The translations under genes were made by a program, and so were the position numbers. A stretch of 64,000 bases of DNA from contig OX439128.1 of NCBI GenBank assembly GCA_949318235.1, positions 43,652,262 through 43,716,261 of the forward strand, given 5' to 3'. The stretch is from Ecdyonurus torrentis (Eukaryota; Arthropoda; Insecta; Ephemeroptera; Heptageniidae). Of the stretch, positions 30,201 through 64,000 are shown piece after piece. The first letter of the stretch is position 1; each line of letters starts with the position of its first letter. Under the pieces are notes generated by a model that searched no databases, had not been told where the DNA came from, and saw nothing but the letters and a program-made list of their open reading frames with translations.

Positions 30201-32674
30201 GTAATTTATAAATATATTTGAAAATTTATAAAATAACCACTGTATGTTTTCATAAATTTGAAAGAAAAGGATAGGAGAAACCAGCACAGATATAGCACAG
30301 ATAGGTTTCTCCTATCCTTTTCTTTTTAAATTTATCGTACCTAACTGTGATGGTTTATTTTCCTTAATATGTATGTATTCAATATAAAATAAATATATAT
30401 AAATATATAGGCTATATTAATCATGTAGCGAACAAAATGTCTAACTTGTTTTTTGTCAGCGTAAGCAAAATGTTTATTTTGTTCCTGAACGTTATGGAGA
30501 AGGCGTTCGAGATAGACATTTTGCTTAAGCTGACAAAAAACGAGATAGACATTTTGCTTCACATGATAAAATACGAGATAAGACATTTTGTACGCAACAA
30601 GATCAATATATAAATATTTCACGTATTGACTAATAAAGGAAAAACTGTTTTGAGGCTTACTTTAAGTGATTTCAGTCATATCCGCTTCCGTTTCAACTTA
30701 CTACGGATGCACAGTACGTCAAAACGGAAACGGATGTGAGCAAAAACGCTTATAGTTGGTCTCAAAACAGTTGTTCTATTATTAGTCAATAGGAAATAGT
30801 ATCTAATTTATCTACAAAATTTGTAATTCTATAATTCCCATTTTTTTTATATGTATTTTTATTTATTTAATGAGAAGTAATCATATATCATTTATAATAA
30901 TTATATTATTTGTGCTATGCTTACTCTAACAAAAGATAGCTTGGTGTTATTGAGGTTGACTCTGCTAGCATTGTCCACTTCCACAGTGGGTAGAATTCTT
31001 TCTCCAGATACCACTCCCCCCGAGGGAAGAGATAAAATGACAGATAAAGGTCCAGAGGCACAGCACCAGCAGCAAAAGGTTTTCTCAGCACACTTTTGAA
31101 TAGGTTCCTGCAAATTTAAGTTGTGTTCATATTATTATTTTCTCTGTTCATTACAATTATTTAACATAAAACTTAAGAAGAAGGTTTCTTGCAAAAAGAA
31201 GAAGGATTAAAACTACAAAAAAAAAATTAGGAGGCAATATTATTTAATATTCTAAACACAGGCATTGTTTTGAATCAATTATATGTGAATTTCTAATTTT
31301 TAAGTTCATTAAGTTTTTTCTTTTTTTTTTTAATTGAAAAATGACTTTTCCTATGCCCACATGCATAAGTTACCACCTGTGACGTCATTTTGTGACTAAC
31401 GTCCCTATAATATACCAGGTACTCTCACTCCATAAGAATTATTAACAATTTTTTTTCATTGTTGAGAGGTCAAGTTTGCCTTTTAACTGCATGTTATTTG
31501 AGTGAGGTTTTTAACAGTTTTGGTGAGAGTACCTGGTATTTTCTAGGGATCTTATTTGTGACTTTAAAAAATTAGAAAAAAACAACAAAACAAACTTAAT
31601 GAACTCAAAAATTAGAAATTTGCACATTTATCAATTCAGGATAATGTCCTCATTTAGAATATGCAATAAAATTAACCCCTTAATTTTTTTAGTCTTCCTC
31701 ATTGTACTTGTTTTCTTGGCAAGCGAATGTTGTTTATTTTTCTGTGCAGAAATACTTACCATCAATGCTGGAAACATGTTCAAATCAAGTGGACAAATGA
31801 CTGTGAACAGAGCTTTTGCCTCGTGGTTGAATCTCCATGGTCTGTCCATGATAGCTCGGACTGTGTAGCGAACATGCCCATAGCGACCTTCATAAGATGA
31901 GGGGATGTTGTAAGGAATAATACAGTTGAAGGGGAAATTAAATTCTCCAACACCAAGAACTCCAGAGTCACCTAAAGGAATACTTTTATCAATTACGTTC
32001 ATTAGTTTCTTCTTCTTCTTCTTCTTCTTTTGTTGTTGTTGCCAGTGAAGTGATCAAATTTGTTTGAGTAAACATTTTGATCACTATACATATTTGCAAC
32101 AATGAGGAAGTTTCGATAAAGTTAAGACCCTATATTGGGCCTACCTGTTTTTAACACAATTATATACATACTGAAATCCATTAATTGTGACGTTCCGTGG
32201 CAACGTAACACCATAAAGATAGTTTTAATTTAAAATATTATATATACTATATACCATACCTCCTCCCCAAAGTTGCAATTCATTCTTGAAGTACAGCTCC
32301 TCGCTAGAGTAAACATCAGTTACTGTGCGTGTCTGGGTATTACCTTGGGAATCCGTGTAACTCTCCGACCGTGTTTCTTCCCATCTCACAGTAGCAAGAC
32401 CTTGAATTTTTAGAGTTATTGCTGGAACAGAAAAAGAGTATGTATATTTTAATACATACTTGGCCACCTACTGTCATATTAACTTATGTCATTAATCATT
32501 ATGTATATACAGGCAAGATATACATATGTATGTACAATATAACTTCTAAAATCTTTTACCTCTTGCTTTCTTGGGCTCAGTAAGACAGACTTTGACACTC
32601 CCTACTAATTGCTGACCACTGTAATACACACCATAAGGGTTGTCATAAAATACTTGAAAGGTTTGTAGTACCAT
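27259..32674 (-). CDS. arrestin domain-containing protein (ARRDC2/3/4-like), paralogue
   Basis: Seven exons join in frame to 390 residues: 32674-32560, 32421-32260, 31971-31760, 31107-30925, 30134-29952, 28752-28557 and 27380-27259. It is an alpha-arrestin adaptor. Arrestin_N shows QGLATVRWEE and GHVRYTVRAIMDRPWRF. The linker has the vertebrate-like TFCCWCCASGPLS. Arrestin_C ends LPVTLGTVPFR, and PPTY (residues 352-355) opens the last exon, followed by YTPRYPVY. The first five exon lengths (115-162-212-183-183) and all phases match the gene at 13437-17837, and identity is high through the whole protein, so the pair arose by tandem duplication. ALKBH1 and LIN52 lie between them, either inserted or left in place as the duplicate moved. 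Confidence 0.94.
27615..27754. mobile_element. 140-bp MITE in ARRDC intron 6
   Basis: Inverted ends GGTCTGTTCCGTAAGG and CTTACGGAACAGAACAGACC, with an inner AGAAAGGGGGCG and CGCCCCTTTCTC pair, make a nearly complete hairpin. It is GC-richer than its surroundings. Confidence 0.8.
28140..28466. mobile_element. composite repeat including a family B arm
   Basis: The left part shares TTTTATTAATTTTCAATTCAA with 12314-12334. The right part (28330-28466) is one arm of family B, with GGCCCTTGCTGGTTTTCTCC and CCTAACCGCGATGGTTTATT. It lies in intron 6 of the third arrestin-domain gene. Confidence 0.65.
29012..29443. mobile_element. foldback element, family D
   Basis: The left end TTGGGGAATGGGAGGTAATA and the right end TACTATCTTCCATTCCCCAA are inverted copies. 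AATATTCTAACCCCAGGC and GCCTGGGTTAGAATATT pair further in. A half copy with the same GGCAGCGTAAGCATTG-type interior lies at about 26048-26400 in opposite orientation. Confidence 0.75.
30425..30600. repeat. family C tandem-unit repeat
   Basis: Contains GAACGTTATGGAGAAGGCG followed by repeated GAGATAGACATTTTGCTT and GACAAAAAACGAG-type units. It is the second copy of the family seen at 16110-16262. Confidence 0.7.
30627..30788. mobile_element. 162-bp MITE in ARRDC intron 4
   Basis: TGACTAATAAAGG at the left and ATTATTAGTCA at the right are inverted, with CTGTTTTGAGG and TCTCAAAACAG next and CCGTTTC/GAAACGG at the core. The 25738-25888 stretch has similar ends. Confidence 0.75.
31240..31675. mobile_element. 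family E palindromic element interrupted by a second MITE
   Basis: The outer arms share AAATTTCTAATTTTTGAGTT-like sequence with the elements at 37996-38310 and 42873-43155. Inside, at about 31401-31553, sits another hairpin with ends TCCCTATAATATACCAGGTA and TACCTGGTATTTTCTAGGGA, so one MITE has inserted into another. Confidence 0.7.
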
Positions 32675-34971
32675 TTTGCTGACATACAGTCAGAGATAAC
32701 CGGAGATAACGTTGATCAGAGCGGTGAGTCAGAGGTATAAAATTGTTGTCAAGATGTCAAAATATTTACAAATGGCTTTTATTACAGCCAAGCCAAGTTA
32801 ACAACAAAACAACACAGCAACACCGGGCAACGGGGAACCACGGGGAACGGGGAAAAAAAGGGGATGGTCCGGATGGTCTGACAAGATACTACATGGGTCT
32901 GAGCCGGTCAGTGCTGCCCTCTACAACTTTATAAATTTTTATTTAAATTTTAAACATATAATTTGCGCTCCATATGCATGCATCCATATATTATAATGTC
33001 GATTGTCTACTATATAGACCCCTTTCACATCCTTGCGCTTTGTCACCATGTTTGTGGTGCCTAATGTATTGTCCAGCATAGGGGAAACATCATTTCTTCT
33101 AATTTTTCACTTAATATTATAAGAGTTTATTTTAACTGGACGAATTTTTCTCATGTTCTTCGAGCTTATTAGGAGCTAGAAATAAGTCTTTGGTTGAGGT
33201 TTGAAGCTTTTTTTGCTATTAAAAAAATAAAAATGACATTTATCCTATGCTGGCCTATGTATATATTCATAACCAGCAAAATGGTGGCTCTTAAATATGA
33301 GTGCAACCGGTCTATATTCTATATTGTTTAGAATACATAAAATATACATGGTAAAAATTATACGTAGTTGCATGATATTGCGCGCTATAGCGCCATGTTT
33401 GAGTGAATAAATATATTAAAGCTATATATAGACCACATAAAACAACTTTGTGCTTTTTATAATGAATAAACACAAAATGCATATATATGGGATCTTCAAA
33501 ACTGATGACAATTTTTACCAGAATAAATGTTATGTAATAGCCCCACGAGCGAGAGCGTGAAAAAACTGTAAAGTAATGCCATTTGCATGAAAATTCATGT
33601 TTATGACGTCAGAAACATGCAAAAGTTAGTGTTAAAATGTTGTTCGGGTACTGCGGGTTTTGCATAAATCGAATGTTCTGATCACTGCTACGGGCCTACT
33701 GTTGGTTTTTGAGAATCTAATGTTATTTATGTAAATCCCATCTAGTGTTTTGTTTTGTGACATAAATGCTTATGTTTTTCTCTGGTCTATTCCTTTAACT
33801 CAGCAGAATATACTACAACACTATATAACAAATGTCATTTTCTTCCATTGCGGAGTTATTAATCCACAATGAAATTAATTTCATTACAAAATTAATATAT
33901 TTTTGCATCGTTCTTATAACTATAACCATATAGGCATCAAAGCGCATAAGCTCAGAATCATTGCAGTAATGGGTGTATATTTAATATATTATTTATTAAT
34001 ATTTTTTTTGTAGTTACAAAATCAGTGGTATATATATAATAATATATAACAACATAAATTAATAGTTATGCGGTTATCACATCAATATCCTATTATAAAC
34101 TATATATTTTATATAATCATATAACATAATATACTCGTATGATGGATATCGTATATTGTAACGTAATTAATTATAAGAGTTTTTATAATACCAGTCTTAT
34201 AAGTAAAAATTACATCAACATTAAATATTAAAAAAACTCAATAAATTATTTAATTATGTGAAGCAACATTTTTAATATACAATAACAAAAATTTGGATGC
34301 ATACAAAAATTCAATTTCAAACAATTAAATTAAAATTTTGTAAAATTGTTTCAATTCACATTTTATGAACTTTTAAGATAATTATTTTTTATTATATGTA
34401 AAAAATTATCATAACAATATTATTTATATTATATTAACGCATCTTAAAATTCCTCTCATGTTCAAACTGAACTGAAATCCAAAATTATCACAAAAATGTT
34501 CATATTTATGCCTTTTACATATTTCATGTACCGTAAAGTTCGCAAAGTCTAAGGTATAGGTGAATAATAATCTGATAATAATGCCAGCTTCTATCCTTTC
34601 AGTTTGCTTTTCAGGTGTTCAGTTTGATATAAATAGTGAAGTTCGTGCTTTATTTTATATACTATATATATATATATTTGTGTTTTTAATTTGATTTTAT
34701 TGATTTTAATTATTTTAATCATTACATATTTGTATATACATATTATGTGGAAACGAAATATTTGAAAATTAATTAAAATTAGCATATTTAGAGGAGAGAG
34801 AATGAAATTAATTAGTCCGTATAGTTTTTCAAACACTCGCCAACCAAAAGTTTAGGAAGAATTTTTAAAGGGTAATTATATAATTTAATTATTTTATTAT
34901 GATTAGATCGAAACTAGTTTTGTGTAAAAATCATTGACCAAAACTATAGATAAATAAAAAAAGGTTTGCAC

Positions 34972-34972
<1 letters not shown>

Positions 34973-35015
<43 letters not shown>
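34973..35015. repeat. poly-T tract
   Basis: About 43 consecutive T, the longest homopolymer in the window. It may be the remnant tail of a minus-strand retroposed copy, but no body was recognised next to it. Confidence 0.95.
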
Positions 35016-35017
<2 letters not shown>

Positions 35018-35504
35018 AAGAAAAACTTGGATACCGCGTTTTTTGGTGCTAACATATATATATAATAAATATTTAAATATTATATATATACGTATTAATA
35101 CATTATATAATATTATAACAGTTATACTGTCACAAAGGTAACATACATACATAACAAACAGTTATAAATGCAAAAAATCAGTTTATTGTTTTAAATATTG
35201 ATTATTATTTATAAACTATGATTATATTATTTTAAATTACGATGATGTGATGAGATGATACATAATTTTATTATTATTAAAATTTAATGAAAATTCTAAT
35301 AAATTACACATTTTTCCTTTTAAATATTATCAATCATTTTAACCTTCTTATAGGTAACGTGTTATGTGTTATTATATAGTTTGAAACCATTGATAGCGAG
35401 AGATTTTTGATAAAATTTATTACCTTGATTAGCTATATGTACACAGAGCATAATTATGTTTATTACATGGCCTTGTATTATATGACTATACGGATTTCAA
35501 ATAG

Positions 35505-35870
35505 ATGACTTGCAAAAGTGGGTTTAGTGACTTTAGTGTTAAAATTGAACAAACTCAAGAGTCCTACATATTATACAATACATAACAAAGTTTTAGGCTA
35601 GCAGACAATTTTGTGTCCCGATTGCTTGCTGTTTTAAGAGGAAATGAAGCAAGTTAAAAGATGTTTCCCAGTGCTGAAATTTTTACTGTATAGCTTATAC
35701 TGAGGCTAAAAGCTTTTTTTTTTACTAAATTTCAAGCGTATTTTGGTTTTAAATTGTTTTTGTGTTCCAATTTTGACTTCAAATTCAGGAAAATAGAAGC
35801 TTATTTGAGGTTTAGTTAGATACAGCAAAACTCTCAGTATATCAAAAAAAACTTATAACTATATAGAGTT
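35505..35870. mobile_element. diverged family A foldback copy
   Basis: It shares GACTTGCAAAAGT.GGTTTAGTGA, GCTAGCAGAC and AAGCTTTT.TTTT with the element at 8161-8640 but is heavily mutated and its right arm is eroded. It ends just downstream of the first kinase gene. Confidence 0.65.
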
Positions 35871-35931
35871 ACATTTAGCTGCTTTATTTACCTCTTTTTA
35901 AATCCCCTTTTGCATGTTTTCTATTTTATAT

Positions 35932-48477
<12,546 letters not shown>

Positions 48478-50102
48478 TACTATCGCAAGACTAACAACAA
48501 AAACTCATATTGTATATCACAATGATTCGACTGCTAACCACATCAAGAATCCTGACTGCAACCACCGGCGTCCTTTTTCCGGTGGACAAACGAGCTAATT
48601 ACTTCATCACAACTACGGTAGCTTCTTGAGATTCATTTAATCATGCTTTCTTAACATATGAATTATTACATTCTTGAATTTCAATACTTGGTCAGGAGTA
48701 TATTTTTCATAGAACTAGATGAGTTCATATTGTATTGAATCAGTGCAACATTTAATGTAATTTTTTTTTTTTTTACGTCAGCGTATGATGTATGTTCTAC
48801 TTATAAACAGGATATTATTAACATATATAGTAATTATTATTGTATTTTGTAATTGAATAACAATTTTTAGTCACAAAATTTTGCTTTCAAAAAAGGTAAA
48901 ATAAAGTAAATGTATAAGAAAAAATTGAATATAAATATATTAAAATTTAATAATAATAATAAATGGTTTTTATTAGAGGCCAAAAAAAGGTACAAACCCA
49001 CTTACATGGTCTTCTGACTTTTATTAAACAATATGTAATATATAGTCAGAGTATTGCTTCATTGCATATAAATGTATTACACATAATTATAAAAGAAAAA
49101 TCACAATAATATATCTTCTGAAAGTAATTTTTGATACACACATAATATAATTATAGAGAGAAATGAGTACTATCATATATTTTATAATAACATAAATATT
49201 TATATCATTTGTAACAGTTCTTTCCTATATTTCTTTTTCTCTCTTTTTTTTTTACAATACAATACAATCAATACGTCATATTATTAAATTTCACAGCAAC
49301 ATACTTTAATAAACAGTTAAAAGCTTTTCATTATTTACATCAATTTTACATCTGCCAATGACCAATAACATATCCAGTTTTATTATGTAAAAGAGTGCTA
49401 CATGGTACAATAGATCATACAATGTAAATTTTAAGTTTCTCGTGATTTTGCATTTATACTAAATTAATTCATTTGCATAACAGTATAATCATATACATAT
49501 ATTTATAAAATATAAACAGTATTGACTATAGTTTCTTCAAATTAAAAGTCGGTAAAGTTTCTTACAAATTTGCTTTTCGGGCCTAGAATACTGCATAGCT
49601 TGTACCACACACATTTTACTACTGGAATATCAAACCCAACCTAGGTTATCACTAAGGATATTTAATTATCACTATATAGTAATATTATTTCCTCATAAAT
49701 TAAATATCAACCTCGGACGTAAAGGTGCCCTCCCCCCTTTTTTTAAATCTTCAGTGTAAGTTTTTATTGCCTTTAATAACATGTGTAGCAATTTTGATTT
49801 GAAATTTGGTATAGACATGCTATTGCAGACAATACAAACTTATGCTGAAAATTGAATAAAATTGAATGTGTGTCCAGTAAAAAAAAAAAAAAAGTTCCGT
49901 CACGCCTGAGGTTAATCGTTAAGATGTAAAATTACAAATGTATAATTCATAATGTAAAAATTAATATTATGGAATAACTTTTTTTTTTCACACAGATTCA
50001 TAATAAAAATTGCTGTATATTTATAAAATTAAAATGTTACACAAACTGAGAAAGGTGTATTAAAAATTTTAAATTCATAACTCAATCTCTTTCTTTCTCT
50101 CT

Positions 50103-50143
<41 letters not shown>

Positions 50144-50515
50144 ACTCACTTTCTTTTCTTGTTTATAATATTAACAATGTAGTACCTGTGTAGTACTCTG
50201 TATTTTAATTTAAAAATTTATCATAATAATAATACTATAATAGTTTTTATTTAGAGACCACAAAGGTATACATTACAGTTGTAAACGTTCTCCAATATCA
50301 ATTTGAAAAAGAAATATAAGTTGCTCATTAAAATTAATTAACGTTCTTATAGATACACTTTTTCATGTTTATGTAAGACATGCACATTAAACAACACATA
50401 AAATAACAATGAATGACGTTTTATATTAAGTTTTAGTCTTAAATTATGGAACAAAATATAGAATAAAAAATGAAGACTGCATTTATATAGTGCATTTTAC
50501 AAAAATAATGGTGCA
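48478..50515. other. intergenic spacer between the two kinase genes
   Basis: About 2 kb separate the start of the first kinase gene from the stop of the second, both on the minus strand. It should hold the first gene's promoter and the second gene's 3' UTR. A (CT)n tract lies at about 50097-50140. No other gene was seen. Confidence 0.6.
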
Positions 50516-61675
<11,160 letters not shown>

Positions 61676-62751
61676 TATCAAGTCTGTATATAAACCTTGA
61701 AGACAAAAGCAACGGAAAGTTTTAACCATAACAAAGGAACCTCATCCGATTTCCTTTTTCCTCATTTTATACATAAGTACAATTATTGTCATCATAGCAA
61801 GCATTCTGCGGATTCATTTTATCAACTCAAGTTACTTTAACCATAATTTTGAAAAATTAATGACTTATTATCAAGGCTGATATTAATACCTATCCGTCAT
61901 ATTATTTATCTTAAATTTATGAAATATGCTTTTATATCTCCTAAATAGGGAGTTTAATTTGTATACTTTTTTTTCTTTAAAGAAACTTAATATATTTAAT
62001 TAATAATCCATTAATAAATAGTACTGTTATCAATGATATGCGTATAACAATAAAAAAACTATTATTATTAAATACAACATACTGTTTGTGGTCTTCCCCT
62101 CGCGTGAACGTACTGCATACGTAACATGCGTATATCTATTATACATAGTGTTAGTGTGCTTTAAAATTTTTACTTTACAGTCCAGAACTTGTCATGATTA
62201 CAAATAAAACATACAAAAAACGATATATAAATACAAAATTTCGTACATATTATTTTGCTATTCTTTTTGGCATTGTAAAACATTGTTGTCTAACTGATCT
62301 GATAATCTTATTGTATTACTTCAGCTTTTGCTGTACAAATACTATAGGTGGTAGAAATTTTATTGTTAAAATGGGTATAGTACATTATAAATAGGTGAAA
62401 ATACAAAGTTCTAGGCTTTTTTGGGTCAAACTAAGCTTCTGCTATGAAATGTAGAAATTTTTGGCAATAAGACATAGGAAAAAAACACTGCGGACAGTGC
62501 TGAAAAACTTTGGAAATTTTCTTAAACAATTTACACGTCTATAATAAATGAAGATGCAAAGTAGTGGTATATAGTATTTCTACATCATTGAAATATGGTT
62601 TACATATTTAATGCACTCATATGCAGGTTTGCTTATCCACAGACACTACGAAAAAAAATTTACTTTTATATTATAATGCATTATAAAAACTGGACGTTTA
62701 CGATGCAATCATATGGAGATTTTAATTGACGTATTCTTTGATGAATAAAGA

Positions 62752-63055
62752 CGTAGAACACCTTGAACAAAAAACTTGCCTAATATCCTAAAATACCCAA
62801 ATATCAACATTATTTTGGCCGGATTCATAGATTTCTAATTTATTTTCCATTTACAAAATGTCAGTTGCGGGTTTACTATACGTCACAGCTCGCCTGTTTC
62901 CGTGCGCATGGACCAGGCGAGTGTGACGTAGTAAACCCGCAACTGATATTTTGTAAATGGAAAATAAATTAGAAATCTATGACTCCGGCCAAAATAATGT
63001 TGATATTTGGGTATGTTAGGATATTAGGCAAGTTTTTGGTTCAAGGTGTTCTACG
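62752..63055. mobile_element. 304-bp near-perfect palindrome
   Basis: The arms of about 145 bp begin CGTAGAACACCTTGAAC and end GTTCAAGGTGTTCTACG. They meet near 62905 at a GC-rich TGTTTCCGTGCGCATGGAC loop. Few arm mismatches are visible, so it is relatively young. No coding sequence is present. Confidence 0.9.
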
Positions 63056-63279
63056 CCTATAAGTAATTGCCGCGCTGCTCATTTGTACATTAAAGTGATA
63101 TATCAAGTTCCTCTTTATTTTGCTCTTATTATATTTAATAACGATTAATATACCTGTTCATTTTACTTGTTATATAAATATGTATACGTATGCAATAAGA
63201 ATGTTTGTATTAATGGTTCAGTGTTAATGATTCAGTGATGACAGGGTTTCAAGCATTGAACCTGACTGCACCCTTTGCT

Positions 63280-63531
63280 ACACTAAAAAAAAAGGGTGTA
63301 TTACTTCAATGAAGAATCCTAACTTATTTAAGATAATCACATTTGAGTTATTATGAGTAGCTAAGTTAAGTTATTTGACGCTATTTTAAGTTAAATTAGC
63401 TATTATTAATAAACTACTTAAGCATTATTTTAGCTGCTCATAATAACTCAAAAGTGATTATCTCAAATAAGTTTAAGATTCATAACTGAAGAAGTGCACT
63501 TTTTTATTATTATAATTTTTTTTTTTAGTGT
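63280..63531. mobile_element. 252-bp palindromic MITE
   Basis: Ends ACACTAAAAAAAAA and TTTTTTTTTAGTGT. The arms share ACTTATTTAAGATAATCAC-like sequence and TGAGTTATTATGAG with their inverse. The two inner arms meet near AAGTTAAATTAGC. It is non-coding. Confidence 0.85.
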
Positions 63532-64000
63532 TATGGAATAAATTTATTTTTATTTATGAAAATATTACTTTCAACCTTATAAGTTATGTTATAACTTTTT
63601 GATTGGTTGGTTGATGGATTGATTGATTGATTTATTGATTTATTGAATCTAGTTTAGTTTAGTTTTGTTTCATGCCATCTTTACTATAATAATTTTTTGT
63701 CTTTTTATTTTTATTTATTGCAAATTTATTACTATTTTGCTGTTGATACGCACATACAATATCTTTTTCTTTTCTTTCTTTTTATGCTGTTGAGAAAGTA
63801 AAAATAACGTAATACAATTTTAATTAATATTATATTTTCGTGAGGAAAAAGGTATAAAATGATTAGATGTTAAAGTAATTTTTTAATTATTTAATTTGGC
63901 AGGTTTAATATACAAATACAAGAAAAAAATATAAATACTTATAAATCAAATATTTTATATTATAATAATATTAATAATAATATTGTTTGTTTTTTGTTTA

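Larger units (their letters stand above)
32675..35931. other. intergenic region between ARRDC and RTK genes
   Basis: This runs from the 5' end of the third arrestin-domain gene to the 3' end of the first kinase gene. It contains a degenerate inverted-repeat stretch at about 33040-33290 (TCCAGCATAGG and CCTATGCTGGCC), a 43-base poly-T at 34973-35015 and a diverged family A copy at 35505-35870. No gene was found. Confidence 0.6.
61676..64000. other. upstream flank of the second RTK gene
   Basis: This contains the presumed promoter and 5' UTR of the second kinase gene, then two palindromic elements (62752-63055 and 63280-63531). An open frame continues upstream of 61675 to a further ATG at 61729, but a splice-acceptor-like ATACAG at about 61684 suggests the coding exon begins nearer 61680. 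No other gene was found. Confidence 0.5.

Noticed and set aside
61676..61729. Upstream ATG at 61729 as the start of the two-Ig receptor
   Set aside because: It would place about 29 residues before the signal peptide, and an acceptor-like ATACAG lies between it and the next ATG, so this part is more likely intron or 5' UTR.

Overview
The window is nuclear DNA from an animal, most likely an arthropod. It is AT-rich, its genes are split by phase-consistent GT-AG introns, it has eukaryotic tRNA-Val(AAC) genes, and it is crowded with (TA)n, (GA)n, poly-C and poly-T tracts. The receptor kinases look most like the arthropod PDGF/VEGF receptor Pvr, and the arrestin-domain proteins end in a YTPRYPVY tail. 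The species cannot be named from the sequence alone. Seven protein genes could be assembled exon by exon with an intact reading frame throughout.

Left half (4.4-32.7 kb): three arrestin-domain (alpha-arrestin, ARRDC) genes lie in the same minus orientation. The first (4423-7911) is a short, PPxY-less member. The other two (13437-17837 and 27259-32674) are full-length paralogues sharing exon lengths and phases. Between them sits a divergent gene pair: the AlkB-family dioxygenase ALKBH1 (minus, 18364-22618) and the DREAM/MuvB subunit LIN52 (plus, 22775-25193), whose start codons are about 156 bp apart. A plus-strand GC-rich segment with a CCAAT box, a TATA box and a complete type I hammerhead ribozyme motif (12069-12128) lies between the first two ARRDC genes.

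Right half (35.9-61.7 kb): two tandem minus-strand receptor tyrosine kinase genes. The first (35932-48477, 25 exons, 1358 residues) has the VEGFR/Pvr layout: signal peptide, seven Ig domains, transmembrane segment, split kinase and a tail with a YxxM motif. The second (50516 to about 61675, 17 coding exons) is a shortened paralogue with only two Ig domains, an intact split kinase and a very short tail. Its introns hold three near-identical tRNA-Val(AAC) genes. Intron 19 of the first kinase carries an almost perfect 1.24 kb palindrome.

Most of the remaining sequence is simple repeats and at least eighteen palindromic foldback or MITE-like elements. Several fall into families with two or more copies in the window. 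No open reading frame for a transposase, reverse transcriptase or virus was recognised. The first 4.4 kb and the last 2.3 kb contain no recognisable gene.
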